From contig NZ_QPIW01000001.1 of NCBI RefSeq assembly GCF_003339505.1, positions 434,001 through 498,000 on the forward strand: a DNA stretch of 64,000 bases. Reading direction: 5' to 3'. Each line of letters begins with the position of its first letter. Position 1 is the first letter of the stretch. This document shows positions 1 through 7,547 of the stretch, piece after piece. The translations under genes were made by a program, and so were the position numbers. The DNA comes from Runella aurantiaca. GTDB lineage: Bacteria > Bacteroidota > Bacteroidia > Cytophagales > Spirosomataceae. The notes under the pieces were generated by a model. That model saw only the letters and a list, made by a program, of their open reading frames with translations, searched no databases and had not been told where the DNA came from.

Positions 1-1004
1 TTGGCAGTAAAAACGTTTTTGCAACTTTGGAAGGCGGCTTGGTTGGCGGATTAAATAACTATTTTACTGCTTGCCTGATCTCAATTAACATGAATGAAAC
101 TCTGACTCCGGTGGCGCTGGAAATAAAAGAATTTGAGATTTCGGAATGGGTAGACATGCGATCAAATGATGCCGGAATTAAAATGTGCCTTGTTTTTTAC
201 AAATACACTGGTCAAAATCAGCGTGTTCCGTTTTATACGGCTGAAATAGATGAAATAAAAGAGGGGCTTTTTGATATTACGGCTTATCATCCTGTCAGAA
301 TTCAGAATGGGTTCACGCGGGCTTTCACTAAAATGAATGACTATTTACGCGATAGTACAGATAAACCCGCTTTTTATAGTGAAACCGTTCTTAAAATTGC
401 GAAATCCCTGAAATCAACAGGATTGAAAAAGGCAGGCTATCCTGATTCATTAGGTATCGAAGATAACATCCGCACGTGCAGCACACGTCGAAAAGGAATA
501 TACCTTACCTATGATGAATTTCTGGCAAATCGTCCCTCCATCATTGATAATTACGTGGTGGAATACACTTCTGATTCCACCCGATTGAAATTACGTTCAG
601 CGAGCAATAAAATCTATTTGCGATGGGAGTATTGGGGTTTTTGTGATGGGAAAGATATATTTTACAATGCTCAAAATTATCAATCTGCCATTTATTACAG
701 CAAACTGACAGAATATGGAACATTACTGGCATGGCATGATCGGTATTTAGACGCCTCAGATAGAGCTGTTTATAGAGTTTTTGGTGTGGTCGGATTAATT
801 GTTGCCAATGAAATAGCCGATAATGACTGTATGATTTATAATACAGCGAATAAGAAAGTTTATAAAGCAACCCCTTCCGTTATGTTGAGTATTTTAAAAA
901 ATGACTCAGACTTACAGCAACAATATACAGAACAAAACCGTCAGGAAAGTAGCCATATATTCGACATCATTAAGCAATATAATCTAAGACATCCATTTAA
1001 GTAG
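1..1004 (+). CDS. Hypothetical protein, 5' end outside window
   Basis: I do not recognise this protein. The frame is open from the first base of the window (reading GSKNVFATLEGG before a TTG at 27), so the gene very likely begins upstream and only its last ~330 codons are visible; an ATG at position 90 is an alternative internal start. The visible part is soluble-looking, rich in Tyr, Asp and Lys, with no signal peptide or membrane segment in view and no catalytic motif I can name. A glycine-rich stretch (EGGLVGGLNN) near the left edge may be the end of a signal or linker region. It stops 17 bases before a strong hairpin terminator at 1021-1043, so it ends its transcription unit. That it is a real gene is fairly sure; its function is unknown. 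Confidence 0.6.
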   Translation, partial: GSKNVFATLEGGLVGGLNNYFTACLISINMNETLTPVALEIKEFEISEWVDMRSNDAGIKMCLVFYKYTGQNQRVPFYTAEIDEIKEGLFDITAYHPVRIQNGFTRAFTKMNDYLRDSTDKPAFYSETVLKIAKSLKSTGLKKAGYPDSLGIEDNIRTCSTRRKGIYLTYDEFLANRPSIIDNYVVEYTSDSTRLKLRSASNKIYLRWEYWGFCDGKDIFYNAQNYQSAIYYSKLTEYGTLLAWHDRYLDASDRAVYRVFGVVGLIVANEIADNDCMIYNTANKKVYKATPSVMLSILKNDSDLQQQYTEQNRQESSHIFDIIKQYNLRHPFK

Positions 1005-1020
1005 CCGGCGCGGTTCTCCT

Positions 1021-1043
1021 AAAAATCTTTCTGCGAGATTTTT
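1021..1043 (+). terminator. Rho-independent terminator after the first gene
   Basis: An 8-base perfect inverted repeat, AAAAATCT and AGATTTTT, encloses a 7-base loop. The A-run/T-run flanks make it usable in both directions. It closes the gene ending at 1004. Confidence 0.6.
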
Positions 1044-1127
1044 CCTGACATTTGATCCGGATTATTGAAGCCGTCGAATACGTCCATGCCATGCCCGTTC
1101 GTGAGTACCGGATGAAACGTTCAGGCA

Positions 1128-1305
1128 ATGCCTCTCTTTGCAGCGGTGTTGATGAATTTATCAGCGTAGCTCAACGACCGTTATGACGCTTATCCCTGCT
1201 TTTTACTGCATAAAAAACATCTTTGACTTCGCTTCGCTGCGGGGAGCTGTCACGGCCTTACTGAGCTTTGTCCGCTTCCATCATCTGCCACACCACAAAG
1301 GAGAA
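1128..1305 (+). repeat. Structured leader repeat, copy 1
   Basis: About 160-175 bases immediately upstream of the gene at 1311 match, with few differences, a second copy at 3602-3777 upstream of another small gene. The conserved core runs from GTGTTGATGAAT to the AGGAG ribosome-binding site at 1299-1303. It contains several short inverted repeats: GTTGA with TCAAC around the AGCGTAGC segment; TGCTTTTTAC (1197-1206) facing ATAAAAAACA (1210-1219, imperfect here, perfect in copy 2); and the segment CTTCGCTTCGCTGCGGGGAGC. Conservation of a leader before two unrelated genes points to a regulatory role. No other gene lies between 1005 and 1310. Confidence 0.75.
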
Positions 1306-1310
1306 GCAAC

Positions 1311-1637
1311 ATGCCTCAAGCGATCTGTCACCACTGTAACTCAACGTTTTCCTGGCATTGGGAAGAAGCATTTGCCAAATGGGGCTTTTTGGCCGGACAG
1401 GGCCAACTGAAAACCGACACCGTGCAGGAAGCCCTGACCGACGCGGACTATGAAGTCGAGGTACGTGCTCTGGGTGAGTGTAACACCGTTATCTGTTCCA
1501 TCAAAAAAGACGGGAAAGAACTGATTCCGCAGGGGATCAAAATCGGCTATGTGCATCCGCGACTGTTTCTGCCATGCAGCATTATCGAGTTGTTGGACCG
1601 AAAGTTTCCTTCCAAGACCCCCTATGACGGATTATAA
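1311..1637 (+). CDS. Small plasmid-type hypothetical protein (108 aa)
   Basis: A 108-residue soluble protein with no family I can name. It begins MPQAICHHC, and the Cys/His cluster at residues 6-9 could hold a metal, but there is no second CxxC pair nearby to complete a standard zinc ribbon. The start is supported by an AGGAG 7 bases upstream, unusually strong for this kind of genome. It forms a single-gene transcription unit: the conserved leader repeat on its 5' side and a strong hairpin terminator 5 bases after its stop. The layout is the same as that of the unrelated gene at 3782, suggesting joint control within the mobile segment. Function unknown; that it is expressed is likely. Confidence 0.7.
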   Translation: MPQAICHHCNSTFSWHWEEAFAKWGFLAGQGQLKTDTVQEALTDADYEVEVRALGECNTVICSIKKDGKELIPQGIKIGYVHPRLFLPCSIIELLDRKFPSKTPYDGL

Positions 1638-1642
1638 GCCGA

Positions 1643-1676
1643 AGAGGGATACCTTTCGGGGTATCCCTCTTTTTTT
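1643..1676 (+). terminator. Rho-independent terminator
   Basis: An 11-base perfect stem, AGAGGGATACC (1643-1653) with GGTATCCCTCT (1660-1670), a 6-base loop and seven T residues directly after it. It ends the gene stopping at 1637. Confidence 0.85.
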
Positions 1677-1733
1677 GCAAATTATTAGGGGCGGTCGAAA
1701 CGCCTGCCGGGGTTTCGGCAATTACTGAACAGG

Positions 1734-2252
1734 TTATTCTTTTGCGCCGACAAAAGCGGTGAAGGAAGAGGGCTGAAAGCGAATGGTATCCGGATACGCA
1801 GAGTCACTTGCTTTATGGACACGTATAAATGTTGCGGCAAATTCGCCTTCAACCAAGCCGGTGGCTTTATCCAATTTGTTTAATAGAATATAATTTTTTT
1901 CTGACTTGAGAACTTCATATTTGTCTTTTCCGGCGTCATACTCACTTGTAAAAAACACGGCCATTGGAATTGTATCAGGACGGCAGGCACCATACGATTT
2001 ACCCAAAAGTTCAAATTTGCCGAGTCTTAGCGGTATGGCTCCAAAAGAAAGATTCTCAAAATAATTTCTTCCAAATGGTTCGGTTTCATAGTAACGGTAG
2101 AACGTAAGGAAGAAAAAATTTTTATACAAAGGGTCCATGGATTCCGCCCAACAGGAACTGCAATCTGTTTTGGTTGATACAGTCAAACCACCGGATGTTA
2201 TTTGATTCCAGGATTTGCCCTCCATTGTTACCTGTGCTGAATTTCGGGGCAA
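1734..2252 (-). CDS. Putative lipoprotein, start codon uncertain
   Basis: The coordinates use a TTG at 2252, the first standard start in frame, but the coding frame stays open further upstream and there encodes a lipoprotein-like signal: a hydrophobic run (TPILGIISFIAC) followed by QKDESGEEL, with the candidate lipid-bearing cysteine codon at 2286-2288. Upstream of that the frame reads IKFTLL from about 2348, where a typical gene would have MKF; the codon is ATC, and no ATG, GTG or TTG was found before the signal region. Either an unusual start is used or the start has mutated away. The mature part (about 170 residues) has two close cysteines (DCSSC) and no family I recognise. Function unknown; an outer- or inner-membrane lipoprotein is the best guess. 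Confidence 0.5.
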   Translation of the reverse strand: MPRNSAQVTMEGKSWNQITSGGLTVSTKTDCSSCWAESMDPLYKNFFFLTFYRYYETEPFGRNYFENLSFGAIPLRLGKFELLGKSYGACRPDTIPMAVFFTSEYDAGKDKYEVLKSEKNYILLNKLDKATGLVEGEFAATFIRVHKASDSAYPDTIRFQPSSFTAFVGAKE

Positions 2253-2587
2253 AGGTTTTAACTCTTCACCGCTCTCATCCTTTTGGCAGGCGATGAATGA
2301 AATGATCCCAAGGATTGGAGTGCCGATATGTAATAATGTAAATTTGATGTATGAAAGTCGTAAGAAGTGAAGGTGATAAAATGCTTCACAACCGGGCGTA
2401 ATTGTTGTGAATAGAGAGGGTATGACCTAAGCCGGATTGTGCTTAAACGTTTTCAAAAGCGGTTGCATAGGTATATTCATTTAAGAAATGTGTGAAATGT
2501 AATTTGTGCACTTACCGCTTACATCAGTGAAAAAAGGGGCGTATTCAGTAAGTGATAAGGCAAATATCGTACTGTTCATTTTAACGT

Positions 2588-2611
2588 AAAATACCGGTAT
2601 TCCGGTATTTT
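2588..2611 (-). terminator. Hairpin terminator between convergent/tandem units
   Basis: A perfect 10-base stem, AAAATACCGG and CCGGTATTTT, with a TATT loop. The A/T flanks allow termination in either direction; it lies about 130 bases beyond the stop of the recombinase-like gene at 2745. The rest of 2349-2744 shows no convincing gene. Confidence 0.6.
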
Positions 2612-2744
2612 TGAGGCCTGTATAGTATAAACTTGCTTCGGACGTCTGACGCTTAGCCACCTGATGCCGAAATATTCATCATTTATGGAGGCCGGCTTTA
2701 TGGCCTTTACCCAATTAAATGCTAAAATCGGGGTACCGTTCAGC

Positions 2745-3299
2745 TTACCCCCCGTCTCCCGGCGGATTTTCAAACAGTTTAATAATCTTATAGACGGTGC
2801 CCCTGGAACCGATACCGAAGTGGGTTCGTATTTCTTCCATGGTATGCTGTTTTGTGAGATACATTTGATATACCTGTTCGGCTATATCCTGAAATTTATA
2901 GAGCGTACCCTTTTGGGGCCCCAATTTCACCCCTTTTTCAACGGCTGCTTTTCTGCCCTGCGTCAGGCTCCTGACTGATTCTTCCGTAGTTTGGAGGGCC
3001 AGATGTGTAATGAGTTCAATTTGACGTTTTCCGTCGGGTGTCGAGGAATCTATTCCCTCCGTCAGACTTTTAAGAATGATCCCTTTATCAATGACCAACC
3101 GGACATTTCTGTTGATTATTGACAGATGGTTCCCAAGCCTGAAAAGTTTATAAATCACCAGAGAATCACCCGCCTGCAATGATTCAACGGTTTTTTCGAG
3201 GTCCCCTGATCCGCCGATCACAATCTCATCAGTAATCGCTTGGATTGCCGACTTCTCAAACGGTTCACTGATTTCCCGTGTAAATCCTACTATTCGCAT
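2745..3299 (-). CDS. Serine-recombinase (resolvase) relative with degraded active site
   Basis: The protein has the layout of a small serine resolvase/invertase (about 184 residues from the Met at 3299): an N-terminal strand MRIVGFTRE, a central GDSLVIYKLFRLGNHL that matches the family's GDxLVVxKLDRLGR, a long helix, and a C-terminal helix-turn-helix (TMEEIRTHFGIGSRGTVYKII). Key catalytic positions do not match. The family motif Y-A-R-V-S is F-T-R-E-I-S here, so the nucleophilic serine is missing or shifted by one; KLDRLGR is KLFRLGN, losing the Asp and the second Arg. The arginine before the central helix is also not evident. It may be an inactive relative kept for DNA binding, or a decaying gene. 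The frame also opens upstream to 3353, but the internal Met matches the family start better. Confidence 0.7.
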   Translation of the reverse strand: MRIVGFTREISEPFEKSAIQAITDEIVIGGSGDLEKTVESLQAGDSLVIYKLFRLGNHLSIINRNVRLVIDKGIILKSLTEGIDSSTPDGKRQIELITHLALQTTEESVRSLTQGRKAAVEKGVKLGPQKGTLYKFQDIAEQVYQMYLTKQHTMEEIRTHFGIGSRGTVYKIIKLFENPPGDGG

Positions 3300-3601
3300 T
3301 ATCGTTGTTCTTTTGCAAAAAATCTCCGGTTGCTGTAAAGAAACAACCACCATTACCCTGCTTACATGTAGACAAAAGAATATGCCTTATAGACTGCGCA
3401 TAACATTAACCGACAGGGCAATATATTATTAATTTGTAATACTGTTCCATATTTTAAGTCAGGCAACTGAAAAAGAGAGCAGGACAATAAAACTGCCTGT
3501 TCCGGTTTTGACAACTGCCAAAGAGAATATCACTGCATCATTTTTTAAGGTTGATTGACCGATAAGGGGTCATTGGCAGGGTTGAATACAGACATGCATT
3601 C

Positions 3602-3777
3602 CATGCCCCGCTTTGTTGGGGTGTTGATGAATAGAGAAGCGTAGCTCAACGGCCATCCCGACGCTTATCCCTGCTTTTTACCATGTAAAAAGCATCTTTG
3701 ACTTCGCTTCGCTGCGGGGAGCTGTCACAGCCTTAATGAGCTTATTTCGCTTCCATCATCTCACACAACAAAGGAGA
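3602..3777 (+). repeat. Structured leader repeat, copy 2
   Basis: Second copy of the leader at 1128-1305. Its most distinctive element is a perfect 10-base hairpin, TGCTTTTTAC (3672-3681) and GTAAAAAGCA (3685-3694), with the 3-base loop CAT. A GTTGA/TCAAC pair and a CCCC/GGGG hairpin at 3606-3621 precede it. The copy ends in AGGAG (3772-3776), the ribosome-binding site of the next gene. The stretch 3300-3601 before it has no gene that I can support. Confidence 0.75.
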
Positions 3778-3781
3778 ATGG

Positions 3782-3991
3782 ATGATGACTGACGAAAATC
3801 AAACCACTGCAAAATTTCCTACCCACACGGTTTATTGCGTGAAAGCCAACGAAGGCAGTGAAAAACCTGACTGGATCAAAGTCGGTGCTGCCTGGGAGAA
3901 CAGTGACCAAAAAGGCCTGAACCTTTCCTTAACCGTTCTGGGTCAACCGATTTCCCTCGTTGTTCGTAAGAACAAACCCAAGGAAACCTGA
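3782..3991 (+). CDS. Small DUF736-like plasmid protein (69 aa)
   Basis: A 68-69 residue soluble protein. The segment DWIKVGAAWENSDQKGLNLS followed by a strand and a basic end resembles the DUF736 family of small plasmid proteins, whose members carry a similar G-A-A-W-x-K segment and a conserved Ser/Val strand and often lie near relaxase genes; this is a resemblance by eye only. Two ATG codons are adjacent (3782 and 3785); the spacing from the AGGAG at 3772-3776 slightly favours 3785. It is a single-gene unit with the repeated leader upstream and a strong terminator downstream, exactly like the gene at 1311. Role unknown, possibly in establishment or maintenance of the element. Confidence 0.65.
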   Translation: MMTDENQTTAKFPTHTVYCVKANEGSEKPDWIKVGAAWENSDQKGLNLSLTVLGQPISLVVRKNKPKET

Positions 3992-3996
3992 GCTGA

Positions 3997-4030
3997 AAAC
4001 GGGCTGAGGCCGACCTCAGCCCGTTTTTTA
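3997..4030 (+). terminator. Rho-independent terminator
   Basis: A perfect 13-base stem, AAACGGGCTGAGG (3997-4009) and CCTCAGCCCGTTT (4014-4026), a 4-base loop and a following T run. It ends the gene stopping at 3991. Confidence 0.9.
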
Positions 4031-4075
4031 CACAAAAAGGCCAATTTTGCCGGTATGACGGGATATTTTAGAAAA

Positions 4076-4120
4076 TCATCCTTGCAAATCAAACACAATG
4101 TGTTATAATTGCAAGGATGA
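4076..4120 (+). promoter_or_regulatory. Nested inverted repeat over the start of the DUF4143 ATPase gene
   Basis: Outer arms TCATCCTTGCAA (4076-4087) and TTGCAAGGATGA (4109-4120) are perfect complements. Between them lies a second palindrome, AACACA-A-TGTGTT (4092-4104). The right outer arm includes the presumed ribosome-binding AAGG and the ATG at 4117, so an mRNA hairpin would hide the start, or a DNA-bound protein would cover the promoter. Confidence 0.7.
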
Positions 4121-5292
4121 TTATACGTAATGCCACCTCAGAAATAGCGCAGTTGCTGGAAGAATTCCCTGCCGTCGGCGTTTTGGGCCCCCGTCAGGTG
4201 GGCAAAACGACCCTGGCGGAGGAGTTAGCGGCGACCATGCGTCCCCAACCCGTTTACCTTGATTTGGAAAGCCCTAAAGATCGGGCAAAGTTAAGTGAAC
4301 CCGAAGATTATTTTGAACTGCATCAACACCAACTCGTTATTTTGGATGAGATCCAACGGATGCCGGAGTTGTTTTCCATCCTCCGGGGCGTGATCGACCG
4401 TCGGCGCAGGCAGGGCCGAAAATCAGGGCAGTTTCTAATTTTAGGTTCCGCGTCTCTGGATTTATTAAAACAGTCCTCGGAATCACTCGCCGGACGAATT
4501 GCCTATAAGGACCTTTCCGGCTTTAACGTTTCGGAAATCGCTGCAACGCCCGCCGCCCGCGAGCAATTGTGGCTGCGGGGCGGGTTTCCCGACAGTTTTC
4601 TGGCAAAAAGTGATGCCGGCAGTCTGAGATGGCGGCTCAATTTTATCAATACCTATCTGGAACGGGATGTGCCGCAATTCGGCCCGCGTATTCCGGCCGT
4701 TACGTTGCGGCGTTTATGGACGATGCTGGCCCATAGCCAGGGAGGGCAGCTGAATATTGCGCAGCTGGGGGCCAATCTGGACATCGCCGCCCCGACCGCC
4801 AAACGCTATATTGAATTACTCGAAGATTTATTGCTGATCCGTACCCTTCGCCCGTGGTCGGGCAATATCGGAAAACGGCTTGTCAGAGCGCCTAAAGTGT
4901 ATATTCGTGACAGCGGGTTGACGCATGCCCTGCTTAACCTGACGACGCTGGATGATGTGCTGGGGCACCCCGTCGTCGGAGCCAGTTGGGAAGGGTTCGT
5001 CATTGAAAACCTGTTATCCGTGCTGCCTTCGGGAATGACGCCGTGGTTTTATCGTACGTCTGCGGGCGCAGAAATTGATTTGGTCATCGAGAAGAACAGC
5101 CAACAGCGCTACGCCATCGAAATAAAACGCTCTCAGGCTCCGTCTGTTTCCAAAGGATTTTATTTGGGGTGCGACGACATAGAGGCGGCCAAGCGGTTTG
5201 TTATTTATCCGGGTACAGAAAAATTTCCGATTTCCAAAAACGTCACGGCGGTCTCATTGCCCGATATGATGGATGAAATAAGTCGGTGGTAA
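4117..5292 (+). CDS. AAA+ ATPase with DUF4143 domain
   Basis: A 391-residue member of the widespread AAA_14/DUF4143 family of bacterial and archaeal ATPases. Seen directly: Walker A GPRQVGKTT at residues 24-32, Walker B LVILDEIQR at 73-81, a sensor-like LILGSAS segment, a winged-helix-like middle part (TAKRYIELLEDLLLIRTL), and a C-terminal segment AEIDLVIE...YAIEIKRS that matches the restriction-nuclease-like D-x(n)-E-x-K pattern typical of DUF4143. The length is normal for the family. Its cellular role is unknown in general; members are often found in accessory DNA. The start at 4117 lies inside a nested inverted repeat, which suggests self-control. The next gene is 66 bases downstream in the same direction. 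Confidence 0.9.
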   Translation: MIIRNATSEIAQLLEEFPAVGVLGPRQVGKTTLAEELAATMRPQPVYLDLESPKDRAKLSEPEDYFELHQHQLVILDEIQRMPELFSILRGVIDRRRRQGRKSGQFLILGSASLDLLKQSSESLAGRIAYKDLSGFNVSEIAATPAAREQLWLRGGFPDSFLAKSDAGSLRWRLNFINTYLERDVPQFGPRIPAVTLRRLWTMLAHSQGGQLNIAQLGANLDIAAPTAKRYIELLEDLLLIRTLRPWSGNIGKRLVRAPKVYIRDSGLTHALLNLTTLDDVLGHPVVGASWEGFVIENLLSVLPSGMTPWFYRTSAGAEIDLVIEKNSQQRYAIEIKRSQAPSVSKGFYLGCDDIEAAKRFVIYPGTEKFPISKNVTAVSLPDMMDEISRW

Positions 5293-5358
5293 AAGGAATA
5301 AGATTCATAGCACTTTTTATAAACCGGTATAAATTTAGAAATACCTTGTTATATTAAA

Positions 5359-7065
5359 ATGACTCAAAAAATAGATTTTAAATTTTTATTGGGGTTTTCT
5401 GAATTGTTCCCTAAAGAGAAACCACATTCACCTTTTCAATACTATCTTCAGCAATTACCAAAATATTTCATACTGGATATTTGTGCTGAGCTTCTGGCAA
5501 TATTTCCAAACGATCTTGTATTTTCGGATGATAAAAATTTTATCAAGTATTTTTTCAAAATTTCACCAAGCCTATGCTTAAAATTATTTGGACAAATTAA
5601 ATACCCAATTACACCGGGCCTTCATCCTACCTATATTATAGGTAATCATTTTGCGGTTTTGAGAATTGCAGAATATGCTGCCACAATGCACGATACTGTA
5701 CCAGGGTTCGAAATTAGTTATGAGACAGGCCGACTCGAATTCCTGAAATCATTAGCGGTTATTAATGAAGAAATCAGGCAAAAGGACGACTATCTTGAAG
5801 ATATTTCAGAGGATCTAAATGAAAGAGAAAGGTATGCCTTAGCACTAATTTCTAATTCTATCGCTTACCATGATATACTAAATTTTGATTATGCAGGACA
5901 GATTTTGTGCGGTATCTACCGAGCAAAGCAACTATTTTCTTTTTTTAAGGATCATCAGGATAGCAAAATTGATACAAGTGGACTGCTTTCTCGTTTTCTA
6001 AATAGGCATGGAATGGATAATCCTGCTGATTTTTTGAATGATCTACTCTATTTGTTAACATTTATCCCCTTCCATGAAGGAAATAAAAATTTAGCATTTA
6101 AAATTTCAGACAATAGTAATCAGGAGAGAAATCGTAAGTTCCTTGAAGAGTTTGTATTAAAAGACAACCTTGAATATGACCCTATTTTTGACGATTTTCC
6201 AACACTGAGAAGCAGACCTCTATATAAAACGGCTCCTGATACCTATAAAATTCTTTGCGGTGCCTTTCTTATTCAAAAAGTATTCAAAGGGTTATATTTC
6301 TCCATCAGAGATGTTCTTTCTTCCTATAAATATGAAACGAAAAAAATAAGAGAAATACAACTAAATTCGTTTAGGCAGATGTTTACGGAAGAGTTTTCGG
6401 AAAAATATTTGCTCCATAATATTATTGAAGAAATATACGGGCAAAAGTATATCAGGTTTAGCGACAAAAATCTGGCTATTAATGGAGCACCTGATTATTA
6501 TTTCCGTTCCGGAAATACTTTGTTCCTTTTTGAATCGAAAGATTTTTTATTAAAGGCAACTATCAAGCAATCTTATAAACCCAATGAAGTGCTTTCAGAA
6601 TTGAGAAAGAGTTTATATGTAAGTGGTGATAAGCCAAAAGCAGCTAAGCAACTGGCAAACTCAATAAAGAAAATAATTAATAGTGATTGGAAGTTTGACA
6701 AGGGATTAAAAAACCCGAGTAATATAAAAATTTACCCGATAATTATTATTCATGACAGCTCCTATGATGTTCCCGGACTGTCTTATTGGGTTAACAACTG
6801 GTTTAATACTGAGTTGGAGGGGATAAATAGAGTAAAAATTAAACCCGTTCTCCTGATTCCGATTGACGCGCTGATTAAGCTAATTCCACTGCTAAAAGGG
6901 ACGCAACCTCATCAATTTTCTGAATTGTTGGAGAATTATATTGAGAAACAAAAAGACAGTAATGATATTCTTACTTTCTCGTCCTATCTGGCTTCTTCCG
7001 ATAAAAACAAAAAAAAAGAAAATGAGTATTATAGAAAGACAATAAAATCCATCGCTATTATATAA
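5359..7065 (+). CDS. Large uncharacterised protein with PD-(D/E)xK nuclease-like motif
   Basis: A 568-residue protein that I cannot assign to a named family. The sequence is rich in Lys, Ile, Asn and Phe and its DNA is visibly more AT-rich than the flanking conjugation genes, suggesting separate acquisition. There is no signal peptide; the protein looks soluble and largely helical. In the last third, GAPDYYFRSGNTLFLFESKD (residues 376-395) fits the restriction-endonuclease fold motif: PD at 378-379, then ESK at 392-394 on a hydrophobic strand. A helix with acidic residues just before it (FTEEFSEKYLLHNIIEEIYG) could carry the family's first acidic residue. It may be a stand-alone nuclease with a defence or element-competition role; that is inference. 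An inverted-repeat terminator follows at once. Confidence 0.75.
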   Translation: MTQKIDFKFLLGFSELFPKEKPHSPFQYYLQQLPKYFILDICAELLAIFPNDLVFSDDKNFIKYFFKISPSLCLKLFGQIKYPITPGLHPTYIIGNHFAVLRIAEYAATMHDTVPGFEISYETGRLEFLKSLAVINEEIRQKDDYLEDISEDLNERERYALALISNSIAYHDILNFDYAGQILCGIYRAKQLFSFFKDHQDSKIDTSGLLSRFLNRHGMDNPADFLNDLLYLLTFIPFHEGNKNLAFKISDNSNQERNRKFLEEFVLKDNLEYDPIFDDFPTLRSRPLYKTAPDTYKILCGAFLIQKVFKGLYFSIRDVLSSYKYETKKIREIQLNSFRQMFTEEFSEKYLLHNIIEEIYGQKYIRFSDKNLAINGAPDYYFRSGNTLFLFESKDFLLKATIKQSYKPNEVLSELRKSLYVSGDKPKAAKQLANSIKKIINSDWKFDKGLKNPSNIKIYPIIIIHDSSYDVPGLSYWVNNWFNTELEGINRVKIKPVLLIPIDALIKLIPLLKGTQPHQFSELLENYIEKQKDSNDILTFSSYLASSDKNKKKENEYYRKTIKSIAII

Positions 7066-7096
7066 ATTTAAACGTAATACCAATTGCGTTTAAATT
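7065..7096 (+). terminator. Inverted repeat after the 568-residue gene
   Basis: Perfect 10-base arms AATTTAAACG (7065-7074) and CGTTTAAATT (7087-7096) with a 12-base loop. There is no long T run, so it is either a weak terminator or an mRNA-end structure between convergent genes. Confidence 0.5.
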
Positions 7097-7136
7097 GTTT
7101 CATCGATATATCTTAAGGCTTTAATTGTGACGTAAT

Positions 7137-7547
7137 TTAGTCTTGTCCATTATTTATTTCAACTGTGATTGCAATCACCGCCATCTCTTTTGATCCGGAG
7201 TCATCCTCTATTACATAGCGATCATCGACAGCGAATATAATCCGTGGTAAATGATCTAACAACTCTCGGAACAACGCTTCCAGGCCATAGCCTGCCAGGG
7301 TAACGGTATGCGATGAAAAATGCAGTAGGATGGCGTTCTTTTCCCCGTCGAGGTTCAACTCTCCGGCAATCAGATACGCATAATTGAGAAAGAAGCGCTT
7401 TCCGTCGGGCCACACCAGACACAGGTTACGGGCATTTCCCGGCGCATGAAACAGACCGCTGTCAGTATTCGGTTGCGCGGTTTCCTCCGTTTTGGCCGGA
7501 TCGCCTTCGCGCATTTGATCGTAGCGTAATTTAAATTCCCGGTTCAT
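7137..7547 (-). CDS. Hypothetical protein downstream of relaxase
   Basis: A 136-residue soluble protein with no family I recognise. The first part is hydrophilic (residues 1-35), followed by a compact alternating strand/helix section (LCLVWPDGKRFFLNYAYLIAGELNLD ... ILLHFSSHTVTLAGYGLEALFRELL, described here only by its ends). The ATG at 7547 lies inside the 3' end of the relaxase gene, so the two genes overlap by 17 bases and are probably translationally coupled; a GTG at 7553 is an alternative. It is the last gene of the relaxase transcription unit and ends convergently with the gene at 5359. A role tied to DNA transfer is plausible only by position. Confidence 0.7.
   Translation of the reverse strand: MNREFKLRYDQMREGDPAKTEETAQPNTDSGLFHAPGNARNLCLVWPDGKRFFLNYAYLIAGELNLDGEKNAILLHFSSHTVTLAGYGLEALFRELLDHLPRIIFAVDDRYVIEDDSGSKEMAVIAITVEINNGQD

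Noticed and set aside
1183-1410. 75-residue plus-strand frame across the leader repeat
   Set aside because: It overlaps the real gene at 1311 in another frame, and the leader has insertions between its copies that would break a frame.
2576-2773. 65-residue minus-strand frame overlapping the resolvase-like gene end
   Set aside because: It reads through the perfect terminator hairpin at 2588-2611 and has no protein-like pattern; most likely chance.
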